64,000 nucleotides of DNA, taken from positions 29,521,732-29,585,731 of the forward strand of contig NC_088304.1 in the NCBI RefSeq assembly GCF_032854445.1, given 5' to 3'. This document shows, piece by piece, positions 33,211 through 46,265 of the stretch; the stretch's first letter is position 1, and every line of letters starts with the position of its first letter. Source of the stretch: Liolophura sinensis (taxonomy: Eukaryota; Mollusca; Polyplacophora; Chitonida; Chitonidae). The notes beneath the pieces are model-generated. The model ran no database searches, was not told where the DNA came from, and saw only the letters and a list, made by a program, of their open reading frames with translations. The translations under genes were made by a program, and so were the position numbers.

Positions 33211-36050
33211 CGCGCATGGATTATGAGGGTGGATTTTCTGACAAATTCGTCAGAAGAAAAGAATAAGGTGAAAAGTTTTTTCGACCCCAACAATCTTGTT
33301 TTTCTTAATGCACTCTGTGAAGATTTTGCCAAATTGGTGTTACCAAAATTTGGGGTGCTTTCTTCACACTGGGTTTCTTGGTATACTTTTGATTAAATTA
33401 TTTTTCGCAAGACACACAATACTTTCTTTTTCTTTTTGGTGTTAGGCAAATAAATTAGTATTCTGAAACCTATATGCAGCCTTTGAAACATTAAAGATTA
33501 AAGACAAAGGTCATTCAAAAATGAGTTTTTGTAGGTACATACGCAATTGAAAACATTTTCAATGGAAAGTCATCGTACTCAAAATCATCAATTTGTTGAA
33601 CAAAACCCAGTTTTAAGATATTCACGTATGTTCCTGTACTTTTTTTTCTAATGAACCAAAGATATTTTCAAGATATGGGAGATGTTTCGAGATACATTGT
33701 CATTGTCAGCGATCGTTTTTTGAACGTTCTTTTCTTTTAAATGTAGACTGTATTTGATGTAAGTAAAGAGGTTTGTAATTAAAAATCCATATATACAGAA
33801 GGTTTTAAAACTATACAAATTTTAACCAACATTGACTACAGCTGTGCTATCAGTATAGCTATTTTCTGTTACCTTTCAAGAACAGCTATACATACACACT
33901 TCGTCATGAAAGTAAGAATGCATTTTAGAGAACTGTGAACAGTTTTCGATAAATCAATTATAACGCCGTCATGAAAGAATTAAGAAAAAAAAATAATCAT
34001 TTTCATAAATTTCGCGATGACATAGCTGGTATTAAATGAATTTATTTGCACCTTTTGTGAATCGCTACTGAACAAAAGATTGATCACAATTTCGTGACGG
34101 TGTTCCGCTGACAGTCTTTAATGGGAAATAAATTCCAGCTAAGAGACTACCGGGTAATAAAAAATCGTAACTGTCAAAACATGCGGTCAATAAAATATCA
34201 CTGTGCAGGCGTTTTCTAATGTACATTCGGTGTGAGATTATTTCCCGAAATTAAAAAATAGACCGCCTTATAAATCTTGGCTTAGGGATGAGCCTGTGTT
34301 GAATTTGGTAAATCCATCCATCATCCAAAGTGGCGCCTTCACTGTGGCGTTTTGTTGCTGGAATTTCCCCATATCACGACATCCCGTGGAGATATTCAAG
34401 GGTAAAATTTCATTCGCAAAACTCTTTGGAAAACAGATTTTGCGTTTTGTGTGTGTCGAACGCTGAAGAGTCACAACATTTGAAACTAAAGGCTTCAGAT
34501 TTAAACTTGAACACAAAAGGCGTAATGTTGCCCAAAGTCGTTTGCGTTCCAAATGCAGTCTGTTCCAGTCATACTAACAGTTTACAGAAACCAAAATACA
34601 AAACGACAGGTTCCAGATCTGAACCGCAGCCCATTTGCTAGACGGATAAACTGCTTGATGATGACCATCGGATATTGCGGGCTTCATTAAAATTTTGTCC
34701 AAAAATATTATCTCAGACATTTGGAAAGGTTTCGTGTTCTGTCAAAGGATTAAGCTGGATGGACAGAAACGACTTGACTGTCACAAGACGACTTTCGAGG
34801 AAACAAGGATATGTTCAATGACGTGGAATATTTATCCTTGTTTGAGGAAGAAATCCTTCAAATATGTCAGGTTGAGTCAGCATCAGTTCTTCAAACCTAA
34901 CCTCTGACACTCTGTATATACTTGACCAGAGTATATTAGCATTTTATTGTAATGTAACTCATCTCAACGTACTCCTAATTCGTCCACTGTCAATCACCTT
35001 TTTTGTCTTTTTTTAAATCCTGCCTAGGGTTTTAGCACTACGCCATCCACATTACTGGCAGGTACGTTCAAGATACAATGACAAGAAAACACAGTCAACG
35101 AAACTTTGAATAACTAAAGTAAAGCTTCCAGCCTAAGGATATTTTCTGCTTAATGATTAATGTTTAACAATGCTTAACAAAATTCTCGTTTGTGGTAAGT
35201 AAGCTCGAAGAACATAAATATAATTGTACCATGTAGAGTTTTTAATTCTTGTTAGATCCAGTTTCTTAAGCTGAAGCTAACTAGCCATCACAACCCCTTA
35301 ATACGTTTGGATTGCGTTATTTGCTTCTTCTGTGGCCTTTAGAGAGGTAACACGGTCTTTGAAATGATTACAATGGCAATATGGAGAAAGACAGACTATA
35401 TTGTTATTATCTGCAAAACTCCAACATAAAACTGTCATTGATTTCTTTATCTCATACCCGCGGGCAGTTTTGGCGGCAGTTATTTTGCGTGTCTCTTACG
35501 TCCGGACAGAACCTAGACGTCTGAAACTTAAGACTTCCGACAGAAATGGGCTATAAACAATTTAAGTGCACAGTTAGATACCTTGTCAAGCTATAAGTTC
35601 CACGCCACATCCGGTTCCTACTAATGGTATGCCCTGCAAGGAAATAATCTAGAACTGGATGGACTGTCTCTTAAAATTCTGGCTTGTTGCACTGATTCAC
35701 ATAAGAAAGAAATTCTGTCGCAGATTATTAGCTTGAGCTCACGAAAACTCAAGGACTTTTACTCTTCCAAGCTCCATTCCCCTTGAAAACTACAATCAAG
35801 TAACCATGCAAATTTCTACTTCGGGCAAGTCACATAAAAACACTGAGGAGATGAGTAATAAATTTCTAGTGTCATTTGTGCCCCCAGAATATGTCGACAC
35901 AGGTGATCGTTAAATTAATGTTAACAAAAGTTGCCTCGAATTTTTATAAGTCACGCGATACAGCTGGGCTTTTTTACCTTTAACGATATAGGAGTTCGAT
36001 CTCCAAACAGCCCTACTGAGTTAAAACAAGGAATGCGGTGGTTAACAATA
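33211..36050. other. AT-rich intergenic DNA with old dispersed fragments
   Basis: No gene recognised. 34170-34360 pairs with 8195-8420. 34645-34890 is a third copy of dispersed module F (attatctcagaca, gtgttctgtcaaa, caaatatgtcagg). The open frames at 34268-34552 and 34330-34641 overlap on opposite strands and resemble nothing. Confidence 0.5.
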
Positions 36051-36059
36051 ATACTTTGT

Positions 36060-36138
36060 TATCCAGCAACCTTCCACCGCATAAGAGAAAAACATGTATT
36101 CCTGAGCAGGGCAATAAATAAATAAATGAATGAATAAA
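36060..36138 (+). mobile_element. possible degraded SINE 3' end
   Basis: ccgcataagagaaaaacatg, tattcctgagcagggc and an (AATA)n/(AATG)n tail resemble the SINE 3' end with losses. Weak, because the core is absent. Confidence 0.35.
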
Positions 36139-39100
36139 AAGTAAAACATCAACACATCTAAAATGGGCTAGTACAAACCAGATGTTCACTGACAGTTTTG
36201 TTTGATTCATCTTGCGTGTCCTGTAGCACTTCCGAGTTTAAATGTCTGGTAGGCAGATCTTCGGAAAGAAATGGTTTGTAAGATGTTTCATTGTCTGTAA
36301 ATTATCAAAGTGCTTGGTATCAAACAACGGCTTGATCGATATGTAGCGTTGATTCACTGACACAGTTTTGTCATGCACGATAGCAAAAGGGATAGTACAT
36401 GAAATGGAAGTTCTTTATCTACGCAAGTAATATTTTTATTAAGATGAAACATATGTGGAAAACTAATTTTAATTTTAATGCAGGAGTCCTTACACTGTAT
36501 GGTTACTGTAAATTCATCTGGTATTCTATACGCAGTTGTAACCAAAAAATCTCTTTGGCAGATAACATATTTCTCTCATAACAACGAGCTTTACGCGCTA
36601 AAGCCAAATTTCATCCATGTTAAGTGTCGTGTACCGCGACACTCTCTTGTGATATATTATCATTTATGTCAAATATTTAGGGTTAGTGTCGGTTAAATCT
36701 GCTCAGTTTTAACTCTCCCAAACATATATGTGAGAGTTCATTGTTTGAGTTATGTGCCCCTAGTAGGACGCACTGAGCCCTTCTCTTTCGTAGTTCGCTG
36801 ATTTAAATCTCAGAAGAGATGCTCTGTCTGCTAAACAGAAAGGTTTTTGTGCAACCGTTACTGGACGCCAACTTAATACATTACAAGCGGGGCCGTCTAC
36901 AGAGATAAAATTATACTGGTTCAAAGCTATTCCGGTGGTCCCGAGGGATATCAAGCTCAAAGACATTTAAAATAGAAGTTAGATGAAAAAGTTAATTAAA
37001 GCTCCACAAAAATATGGTTTCAAAAGGAGGACGTTTCAGACTGAATGGGAACAAAGGTAAGCGTGCTATGAAGCGGGCTCGGGGATTTGTAACAGTTCAC
37101 GCTTCAGTGTTACAGAAGAAGTAGCAGAAGTATTGCTGTTTGTATAGCCTGTGTAAGGCAGAACAAAAATCAATAGCCTCTCCTGTTTAAAGCCTCATGA
37201 ACACCCCTGTTATGGCAACGTGGATTATACACGTACGCCAATGTACCGTTGGTGGCGACGCTTCAGATGTCACATGTTAACTTCAAATATATTTGTATGA
37301 TTAAATTTTTCAAAAAATAGCCAGATATTAGTATTATATTATGGTTTATGCTCTTGCTTGATGTCAGGGAAAATTTCTTGTATTTTGGTTATTTTATATT
37401 ACATAATTAAAACTAGGGAACTAAAACTGAAAGTTACATAACGTCGTTACATATGATTTTCGTTTCAATTCCACACAAGGATGGAAATATTTTCTGCATG
37501 TATTTTGTTTTGGTACTTCGTTGTAATAAAAATTTTAAAGTTCTAGAACAATTCTGTAAATTTCCACATCAGAAGTATAAATGTTGGTCGAAACAACCAT
37601 AAAAGTTATATGGCCATAAAAGGAATGTTTACTTAATAAATAACTTACTTAATAAATTTTTCGTTCAAACTAAACATTGTGTTTATAATTTACAGAATGA
37701 AGATCAATATTACCCAGAAAAATACATTTACTGAAACTTTCATGTGGGTATTTCTAGGCGCTGTCAAAATTTTGTTTTGGTTAACGTTTGTTTTAACATG
37801 TAAAACATAAACTTTATGTGTGATCAGTTTTGTTGTATTTTGGCAAGTATAAAATTAGTATTTTATTTTTATTAGTATTAAGTCTGTGAGGCAATCCCCA
37901 TATTACATTGGACTCCAGAAGTTGCTGTTGAGAACAGATTGCACCTCGAGGAAATGTTCGAATCTTTACGGCCTCCCTTTTTTATTCTTCTTTAAAACAT
38001 GATTTTCTGCAGGTAAAGATAAAGGTTATCTTGCATCGAATAAGTGTTATCATGAAATAGAATGGTTAAGCCCTGGTATTACTTAACATTTAACAACTAT
38101 AGCGAAGTCATACGTGAATTCTGGTTCAGAGCACGTGCGGTCCTCCAGCTATCATTAACATTAACATGCATAGCGAAAGTGTAAGCCTGAAAGGCTGAAA
38201 ATTTATATAAATCATTCGTGCATAGTTGAGTGCTCAAGAACTTTTCAGAAAGTTACATTTGTGGCGCAGTGATTGTCACAATTCTATAAAGTCTAATGCA
38301 AAATAAAAGATATTTCAGTGTGACTCGAGATGGCTACAATTTTTCGATTTTATGATTAATACATCGTTTCAGTGCATGTTTGGACCTTTACAAATCGTAT
38401 GCTTGTTATACAACAGAAAAAGACTAGTACAACAGAACTGAAAAAAGAAGTAGCCTTACGAGTGTCAATTACAGTTATAGTCAGTTTCGCTACTTGTGGT
38501 GCACAGTTTCTCGTACTGGGGCCGATTCCTCGCCTTACCATACCAGGTCCTTTACAACGATTAGCACAGTTTAGTTTCTTCACCTGTAGCATTACTGGCT
38601 GTGTAATACAGAGGATGTATCTCTACATTTGGTAGAATGATGAAATTTATTAGTGTAACGCTTCTGTGGTTTTAGGGAATAAAACCGTTTACAAAATCAT
38701 AAAGATAGTTCGTCTGAATTTTCCTTGAGGTTGTTCGTTTGCAAGAAACATTGTACTTAAAGTAAAAGAAAGCTAAACTGTGAAGTAAGGTTCATCACAC
38801 AGACAACAGAAAACTATGCGTAAATATACTTTCATTTATTTTTTCAGATTTTTTAAAGAGTGTTGAAAGGCATTCAAATATTTGAATAATATGGTGGGTT
38901 TTATGAGTCATACTGACGGTATCTAGGGACTCGTCACATCACCTTTCTTTCCTGATGTTCAGCAGGGAAGGAATTTTCAAAAAAACTCTCTTCACTAAAA
39001 TCTAACGAAATAAATAAAAATAAATGTATGCATAGTTTTAGGTGGCCTTTTTAGTGATGCCGAATTTGATGTTTAGAAGTCTTCTCTTTAACAATTTTTC

Positions 39101-40261
39101 AGTCATATGACAACGAGGGTCACCGGGTTTAGGCCAGTTTGGGCCAATCTAGTATCACGTCGAAGACACCAAACATGACACTCCATCCAGTTACATTATA
39201 CTGACACCAGGCTAACAAGTCTTCTTTCCTTGCTTTAATCTCTCAGTGTTGAGCGCCATGCAAGGCAGCAACAAGGACCCGGGTTTGTACGTGACCTTAG
39301 GCAGTGTGATATGTCGAATGTGCCATATCCAAAATAGCCGTTAAACATGTTTATGTAAACGACTGCATCCTTTTTGTCCTGCTCTTAATATCAATAATCT
39401 AAACGTAGAATTTGGTTGTGAAGTTTTACAAAGATTTGTTTGTGAAATTTTACAGAGATTGATCGAGAGACCCCTCGGCCTCTAATATTCGTGAGAAGAG
39501 TGGAACAAATGAAGTCACATAGTTGCTGCACAACCGCACAGCGTTTAGAAGCTGAACTGCATTGCGGTTAACAGCTCATTATCTCTAGTGCAGTTAGCTC
39601 ACCGGATCTACAGTACTCGAACATTGGATCCCTGTAGTAACAATATTGCCACTGTGACAAGACAACATCAGGTCCTGTAACAAACGTTTAAAAAATGTAC
39701 TCAACACTGCACTTAGACTTTTTGTCCAGCATAAGAAAGTAATATTTTTCCTGGATATTGAATGTTGTTGTGATCGATGGGGCGGGAGTGGGTTATGTCG
39801 ATATGGCCGGCGCCATATCCGTTATAACTCTGGTTACATAACAAGTTTTCATAACAAGGCCATCTTCGACCTGAGGCAAGAGCCTGTCAAAATATTATGT
39901 CGGCTAAAACTTTGGTGATGACATACGGTAGAATAATAACACTGCCGGTGGCATTTGTGTCATCTTTTGGAAAGTGCTGAAGTCGCTGGCTTTACCATTT
40001 ATTACATGTAGCTTCAACAGTGAGAAGAAACAAGGAATATTTCACAACGAATGAAGTTCTATCCAAAGTAATTGATAAGAGGGGTATTCGGATGAATGAA
40101 AAATACTTTCAGATATGATTTTGTTTTTATTTTTTTTCATTATATTTCTCGACTTTGTGAACGCGTAAGTATTTATTATTGCAAGGCTTTCACACCTGAC
40201 ATTCCAACCAGTCACAGGATTGTAACACCAGGGACACCAGTCCTAATTTAGCTACAGCAGA
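36139..40261. other. AT-rich intergenic DNA
   Basis: No gene seen. 39150-39310 is a family C repeat (cgaagacacc, acattatactgacacc, gttgagcgcc). 37280-37900 is particularly AT-rich. Confidence 0.5.
39150..39310 (+). repeat. dispersed repeat family C, copy near 39 kb
   Basis: Contains cgaagacaccaaacatgaca, ttacattatactgacaccag and tgttgagcgccatgc followed by ggcagcaacaaggaccc, collinear with the family C copies at 28170 and (reverse) 20230. Confidence 0.7.
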
Positions 40262-40885
40262 TATAACACCATTTCCAGTCCGGTATAGTGATGTCAGATA
40301 TGATAGATACGACACCATTTCCAGTCCGGTATAGTGATGCCAGATATGACAAATACGACACCATTTCCAGTCCGGTATAGTGATGCCAGATATGACAGAT
40401 ACGACACCATTTCCAGTCCGGTATAGTGATGCCAGATATGATAGATACGACACCGTTTCCAGTCCGGTATAGTGATGCCAGATATGACAGATACGACACC
40501 ATTTCCAGTCCGGTATTGTGATGACAGATATGACAAATACGACACCATTCCCGGTCCGGTATAGTGATACCAGATATGACAGATACGACACCATTTCCAG
40601 TCCGGTATAGTGATGCCAGATATGACAGATACGACACCATTTCCAGTCCGGTATAGTGATGACAGATATGACAGATACGACACCATTTCCAGTCCGGTAT
40701 AGTGATGCCAGATATGACAAATACGACACCATTTCCAGTCCGGTATAGTGATGACAGATATGACAGATACGACACCATTTCCAGTCCGGTATAGTGATGC
40801 CAGATATGACAAATACGACACCATTTCCAGTCCGGTATAGTGATACCAGATATGACAAATATGACACCATTTCCAGCCCCATAAA
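40262..40885. repeat. 46-bp minisatellite, about 13 units
   Basis: Units of 46 bp with landmarks acaccatttccagtccggta, tagtgatgccagatatgaca and .atacg; starts at 40271, 40317, 40363 and so on. The unit has no stop in any minus-strand phase, so three overlapping minus-strand frames of 230, 218 and 201 codons stay open together over the same DNA. Three open phases at once argue for a unit property, not a gene. Confidence 0.95.
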
Positions 40886-41187
40886 GTGACGCCAGGCATG
40901 ACAACCTATACAGTCACATGATACGGATCCTGTTCATGTTGAGTGCCAAACGTGTCTTTCACTGTACACCCACAGTGTACCTTATCGCAGGCTTTATACC
41001 ATATTGTGCTGGAGAAATGGGTAGACGTCGAAGATTTCCGAGAAGTAACCAACTCTTCATTCTCAAATAAAAAAGACACAGTTTGTTTTGTGTGTCTTGG
41101 TTGGCGATTTTACTGGAATTTCTGCAGGTTTTGTACGTTAAATGCATGTTAGTAGTTTATTTAACCTGAACAATGCATGCCATTTTT

Positions 41188-41322
41188 TCTAATGGGAAGG
41201 TCTGCAGCAAACCGCGCATGGTCGTGGGTTTCCCATGGGCACTGCCAGGTTTCTTCCCACCATATTGCTGACCCCCGTTTGAGCACGGCGTAAGACACCC
41301 ACCAAATAAATAAATACATAAA
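41188..41322 (+). mobile_element. SINE 3' half
   Basis: Begins at gggaaggtctgcagcaaac, then gtcgtgggtttcccatgggc, ggtttcttcccaccatattg and cggcgtaagacacccacc, with a mixed AAAT tail. The head is absent. Confidence 0.87.
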
Positions 41323-41611
41323 TAGACCTTGTGCCGTAGAACAAAATTACACGCGGGAAAATTAGTATCTTTGTGATAATGTCTTGTATTAGTGTTTGGC
41401 CAACCATACGAGTAATGAAAAGGATTCAAACGGTCATCAAAAATGCCCAGACTTTTGTACCAAGGTTGAAACTATACACATGAGAGACGTGGGGAAAGTG
41501 AGGGAAATGTAAGTGTGGATATCTACACACAGGACACTCTATCTATTCATTTTCTCGACAGACTGATCAGATTAACGATGCATGTACCACGCGCTAAATC
41601 AATAACACATA

Positions 41612-41823
41612 CTCTGGCGGAGATGGTTAGCACGCCAGAGTGGCGCAATGACCCAGTAGAGTCCCAAAAGTGCGACCGCTGTTAGTTCAAGTCCCGCTCA
41701 CACTGGCTTCCTCTGCGGATGGTTGTGGGTTTCCTCCTCTAAACAGAATAAAAAATTCTTGAGGAAGGTAAACACCAAATAAATAAATAAATAAATAAAT
41801 AAATACATAAATAAATAAATAAC
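41612..41823 (+). mobile_element. SINE with internal deletions and long (AAAT)n tail
   Basis: Head ctggcggagatggttagcac (A-box region), gttagttcaagtcccgctc (B-box region), tggcttcctctgcggatggt, gtgggtttcctcct, ttcttgagga..gtaaacacc and about 11 AAAT-type units. The spacer before the core and part of the core are deleted. Confidence 0.85.
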
Positions 41824-42883
41824 AGATACCCCCGACTGCCATATAAGATTATGAACGTGGCGGGGCGGGGGAAGGGGATATAGAATTGCCCTTTTTCGTT
41901 GTTAATCTCCTGGTACAGTTTCTAGTAGTTTACAAACATTCATTCTTAATTAAGAAAAACATTAGGAATGTAGTGCATTTTTTGATTTTGTGTGCAACTG
42001 CAGTACATAAAATAACTTGGAAATTATTTATAAGAATTGTTCATTTGATCTAAGTTGTAGGCTATGTTCAACAATATTTTATAATAGTGAGGTATATATC
42101 TAGAGATGATTTGCTTGTGACTAAGAACTCGCAGTGAAGTGAACCTTAAGGTCAAGCAAAGCATCATAGCATTGAGATTTCTCTGAGATCCCTGGTATGG
42201 ACTAAAGATCAACATTGATGTGACCTGAGAGAAATGAACGTGAATGAACGGTTCTTTTCGTGACAACTCGGACTTCCTCGCTCGTAATACTTCATAAATA
42301 GTTCATAGCCGTAAAATAACTCACGCAATGTATATATCTAACTGAATTCTCCAAATGCGTGTTGGAGTTTATAAGGTGAGTTGAAGGTCAGCAGTTATGT
42401 TCACCGCAGGACATGTCTCAAGGATGTGTTTCACAAAGCCAGTCTGGGCTAAAGTCCAAAAAATATTCGAAAAGCATAGCAAAATATTTGAAGCTGTAAT
42501 CGCATTACTGTATGTAGTCAAGAGGTTTAATTTTGGTAAAAATGTGATGCTAAATCCTGAAATTCCTTGGTGAAAAAGATCGCCAGTGAATAAATATTAT
42601 TCCTGTTCCTCCATGCCATATGGAATATTTTACGTAACATGGAATGTTTGACCCAACAAGCTATCAATCTACTGGAACAATCAGGAATAGACTTAGAAAT
42701 TTAGGCCTATATGACGGGATCACTATTTGCTTGAAGAATGTGGGTACAAAAGTTCAGTCCAAGGTCGCAAGTGAGTCGAAGGAGACTGATGAATATTCAT
42801 GAGTCGTGTTTCCTCATATGGGATCTCTGGCCTACATACAGACGTTTACCAACTCACAGACACAAACGGACTAACAAAGACTT
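41824..42883. other. intergenic, no recognised feature
   Basis: AT-rich, with a short G/C patch near 41860. The open frame at 42024-42266 resembles nothing. Confidence 0.4.
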
Positions 42884-43568
42884 ATCGATGTTAGTTCTTC
42901 TGGGCTCAAAATGACACTCATGCGATTTTAGACTTTCTGGGCTCAAAACGACACTCGTGCAATGGTTTACTCTTTCTGGATCAAAATGACACTTCTGCAA
43001 TGTTAGTCCTTCTGGGCTCAAAATGACACCTGTGCGATGTAACTCCTTCTGGCCTCAAAATGACACCTGTGCGATGTTACTCCTTCTGGGATCAAAATGA
43101 CACTCGTGCAATGTTACTCCTTCTGGAATCAAAATGACACTTGTGCAATATTAGTTCTTCTGGTCTCAAAATGGACACCTGTGCGATATTAGTCCTTCAG
43201 CGATCAAAATGACACCTGTGCGATGTTAGTCCTTCTGGGATCAAAATGACACCTGTGCGATGTTAGTCCTTCTGGGATCAAAATGACACCTGTGCGATAT
43301 TAGTGCTTCTGGAATCAAAATGACACCTGTGCGATGTTACTCCTTCTGGGCTCAAAATGACACTTGTCCGATGTTAGTCCTTCTGGGCTTAAAATGACAC
43401 CTGTGCGATGTTAGTCCTTCTGGGATCAAAATGACACCTTTGCAATATTAGTCCTTCTGGGCTCAAAATGACACTTGTGCGATGTTAGTCCTTCTGGGAT
43501 CAAAATGACACCTGTGCGATGTTAGTTCTTCTGGGCTCAAAATGACACCTGTGCGATGTTAGTCCTTC
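42884..43568. repeat. 37-bp minisatellite, about 18 units
   Basis: Units read gatgttagtccttctggg, then .tcaaaatgacacctgtgc. They vary at a few positions (ggctc/ggatc, cctg/cttg/ctcg) without a clear higher-order period. There is no spacer diversity, so this is not a CRISPR-like array. Confidence 0.93.
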
Positions 43569-44600
43569 AATACTGTCTATCCTGCATACTCTGTGACGTC
43601 ACCACACGCAAACATCCTTTCAGACGAGATAAAATCTAGTGCTCTGTTTTAATTCACAATTCCGTGCTTTATTTTATAACACAATACACCAATGATTTTT
43701 TTATGGTCACGACTAAAACACATATAAAATATAATTTCAGACATAAGAATTAGAATGTGTGTAGAATCATTTATACAAATACATATACAGATCTTCTCAT
43801 ATTAAAAATATTGGGTTTAAATAACCTCTGGGATAAGAAATTATAAAAAAAAAAATATTCGAAAAGTCTGGTTGGCAATTACTATTTACTGGAATAGTAG
43901 GTTAGTTAATCACAAGAAAAGCTGTTAAACGTGGAGGAAGAATAACAGTTCATAAACTTCAGAGAAAGGGTGTGAAAAATTAGTCGTAAATGTGGCCTTC
44001 CATATTTTTTCCATTTTTCTTTAAAGAGAAAAAGAGACTTGAAACTTATTTTTGTATGATAGGTATTTATGACCAACTTTTGTTATATATAGTCTTTGTG
44101 TAATTGTGTAATAAATATATTTGCCTTAGAATTTTCGTCTTAATTTTTTAATATTTTCATAAATATTATCACAATTCAGATTAAATAAATATGTTTGAAT
44201 ATAACTAGTAAATTTTCAATCAAATAAATATTTTAGACAAGCACCACAGTTTAGAACGTATCAGTTAGGGCATTAGCATTACGGCGATAAATACCAAAGA
44301 TACCCACCATATAAAATATGTTCACATACCCTTTTGTCCCGAAAAAAAAATCGAAAAAAATATTAATATTCTTCGGATTTTGGCATCATTTTTTTATATA
44401 TTTTCTTCTCCTTTAAGAAAATGTATTTTATAGATGTATATAGAGGTACGTATTTTAAAACGTCCTTAACCGAGCGTGTAACTTCTGCTCATAACCATGA
44501 GTTATTTATTTGGACGTTTTCATACAACCGTCAATCATTTTATTCCCTCCATTCATTTTCTGTCGGTTTAAGATAGGCAGACTTGCACATCGTGTCGTAC
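43569..44600. other. very AT-rich intergenic DNA
   Basis: About 1 kb dominated by A/T runs and AAATA motifs; no coding or repeat structure recognised. It could act as a matrix-attachment-like region, which is only a guess from composition. Confidence 0.4.
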
Positions 44601-44606
44601 AACTGT

Positions 44607-44741
44607 GTTGGTGTTCTACGCCATACTCAAGAATATTTCACTTATACGACGGCCGCAAGCACTATGGTGGGAGGAAACCGGGCAGAGCCTGGGGGAAATC
44701 CACCACCATCCGCAGGTTGCTGGCATCGTTCAACTGTAGAG
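44607..44741 (-). mobile_element. SINE lacking its head, reverse orientation
   Basis: Contains gttggtgttctacgccatac, cttatacgacggccgcaagc, actatggtgggaggaaaccg and caccaccatccgcaggttg. No AT tail remains at its 3' end, and it runs into the 28-bp array. Confidence 0.85.
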
Positions 44742-44757
44742 ACAGCTAGCAGACACT

Positions 44758-45060
44758 ATTACATGTAGTTCGCTACTGGACACTATGTGTATGTAGTTTT
44801 CCACTCGACACCACGTGTATGTAGTTTGCTACTGGACACTATGTACATGTAGTTTGCTACTGGACACTATGTACATGTAGTTCGCCACTGGACACTATGT
44901 ACATGTAGTTCGCTACTGGACACTGTGTACATATAGTTTGTTACTGGACACTATGTACATGTAATCTCATGATGGGCATAGTTTGGTGCTGGACATTATG
45001 TACATGTAGTTCACTACTGGACACTATGTACATGTAGTTCGCTACTGGACACTATGTATG
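44758..45060. repeat. 28-bp minisatellite, about 11 units
   Basis: Units of 28 bp: tagttcgctactggacacta followed by tgtacatg, with some units diverged around 44950-44995. It begins right after the SINE. Confidence 0.92.
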
Positions 45061-45505
45061 AGAGATAAGGCCGATGCGACATACTGATATACTAAGTATA
45101 GTGACGATATTTCGGCAGAGGTATGTTCTTCCAAAAACCCAGAAGGCAAGGTAAATGTGAGTCATTTGCCAAGGGAAACATTTGCTTGCAGCTTGGCCTG
45201 GAATATCAAGCGGATTTGTAGTATCCTTATAAGATGAATTTCTGCCATTTTAAACAAAATAGGGTTTAACATGTATGTTAGACTCTAATGAAAATATTAC
45301 TTGGGCAAGTAAAGCAGCATAAAACTTTGAAATTCCTCTACGTGGCATTTCCCCTTCAATGCAAACATTTTCTATCAGGCCTCATAGAAACTTTGCCAGT
45401 AAATCAAAACTATCCAGCCGCGGCTTGGCACCAGCTCAAAATCGATCTGTGGTTAAGTATGTAATTGCTCAAAGCACTTCATCAATTTACAGACACTGAA
45501 ACAGC

Positions 45506-45730
45506 TTACAGCTCATTTCTTTGCGAAGGCTTGTCTTCCAGACGTCTATATTTCAGGGCACCGATGGAAACATAAACTGAATTGACAAAATTAGCAGAGG
45601 AATTCCACATCAATTGTACACACTCTTCATACATTTCAGATGAAAAATTTTGTACTAAGCGTCCATAAAATATGACTTGAATTATGTTTCTGGTTGGACA
45701 AATCTCTTTCTGGTTAGACACACTCTTCAT
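45506..45730 (-). pseudogene. coding-like fragment in dispersed module D, copy A
   Basis: On the minus strand a 74-codon frame ends ECVQLMWNSSANFVNSVYVS, then IGALKYRRLEDKPSQRNEL and stop. Two other copies keep a related reading: 53270-53400 minus (CVQWMWKSSANVVSF...FRRLEDKPSQKK, stop) and 47690-47845 plus (CVQSMWNPSANVVSFVEI). Conservation of this reading and of the stop position suggests descent from the C-terminal end of a real protein. The protein family is not recognised. Expression is unproven, and at least the third copy is broken. Confidence 0.4.
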
Positions 45731-45806
45731 ACATTTCAGATGAAAAATTTTGTACTAAGCGTCCATAAAATATGACTTGAATTATGTTTCTGGTTAGACA
45801 AATCTC
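45621..45806. repeat. 100-bp tandem duplication
   Basis: cactcttcatacatttcaga at 45621 recurs at 45721, and the following ~85 bp are nearly identical (one ggttggac/ggttagac change). Copy B of the segmental duplication has a single unit, so this arose later. Confidence 0.92.
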
Positions 45807-45821
45807 CATGGAGCTTTAAGA

Positions 45822-45976
45822 ATGTATTTATTCATTTATTTGATTGGGTTTTACATCACATTAACGAATATTTCACTTATACGACGGCAGCCAGCATTAT
45901 GGTGGGAGGAAACATTGCAAAGCACCGGGGAAACCCACAACCATCCGCAGCTTGCTGGAGGACCTTCAGCTATATG
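45822..45976 (-). mobile_element. SINE lacking its head, shared by both duplication copies
   Basis: Contains tttgattgggttttacatca, cttatacgacggcagccagc, attatggtgggaggaaacat and cacaaccatccgcagcttgc. The same insertion is found diverged at 53507-53636, so it predates the duplication. Confidence 0.88.
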
Positions 45977-46006
45977 CATAAACCTAATATATATGCTATG
46001 CATGTC

Positions 46007-46265
46007 AGGGCCTCCGTGGCTGAGTTGGTTAGAGCGCTAGCGCAGTGTAATGACCCAGGAGTCTCTCACCAATGCGATCGCAGTGAGTTCAAGTCCAGCT
46101 CATGCTGGCTTCCTCTCTAAACGTACGTGGGAAGGTTTACGGATGGTCGTGGGTTTCCCCTGGGGTCTACCCGGTTTCCACCCACCATAATGCTGGCCGC
46201 CGTCCTATAAGTGAAATTCTTGAGTACGGCGTAAAACACCAATCAAATAAATAAATAAATAAATA
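46007..46265 (+). mobile_element. tRNA-headed SINE, full length with 11-bp target-site duplication
   Basis: The best copy in the window. The tRNA-like head has an A box tggctgagttgg and a B box gttcaagtcc, followed by the cgtacgtgggaagg block, the gtgggtttcccctgg and ggtttccacccaccataat core, ttcttgagtacggcgtaaaa, caccaatc and an AAAT tail. Both sides carry ctatgcatgtc (45996-46006 and 46266-46276), an 11-bp target-site duplication typical of LINE-driven insertion. The paralogous site at about 53655 is empty. The pol III boxes could allow transcription. Confidence 0.95.

Noticed and set aside
34268-34641. Overlapping frames of about 94-103 codons on both strands
   Set aside because: No domain and no splice-like boundaries; the region contains old repeat fragments.
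40190-40904. Three overlapping minus-strand frames of 201-230 codons
   Set aside because: All three phases of the 46-bp unit are open on this strand, which a real gene would not need; the translations are the same repeat in three phases.
42884-43568. CRISPR-like regular repeat array
   Set aside because: Units are head-to-tail without unique spacers, and the DNA is clearly animal; it is a minisatellite.
46007-46100. tRNA-like sequence with A and B boxes
   Set aside because: It is the head of a full-length SINE with tail and target-site duplication, not a tRNA gene; no acceptor stem closes.
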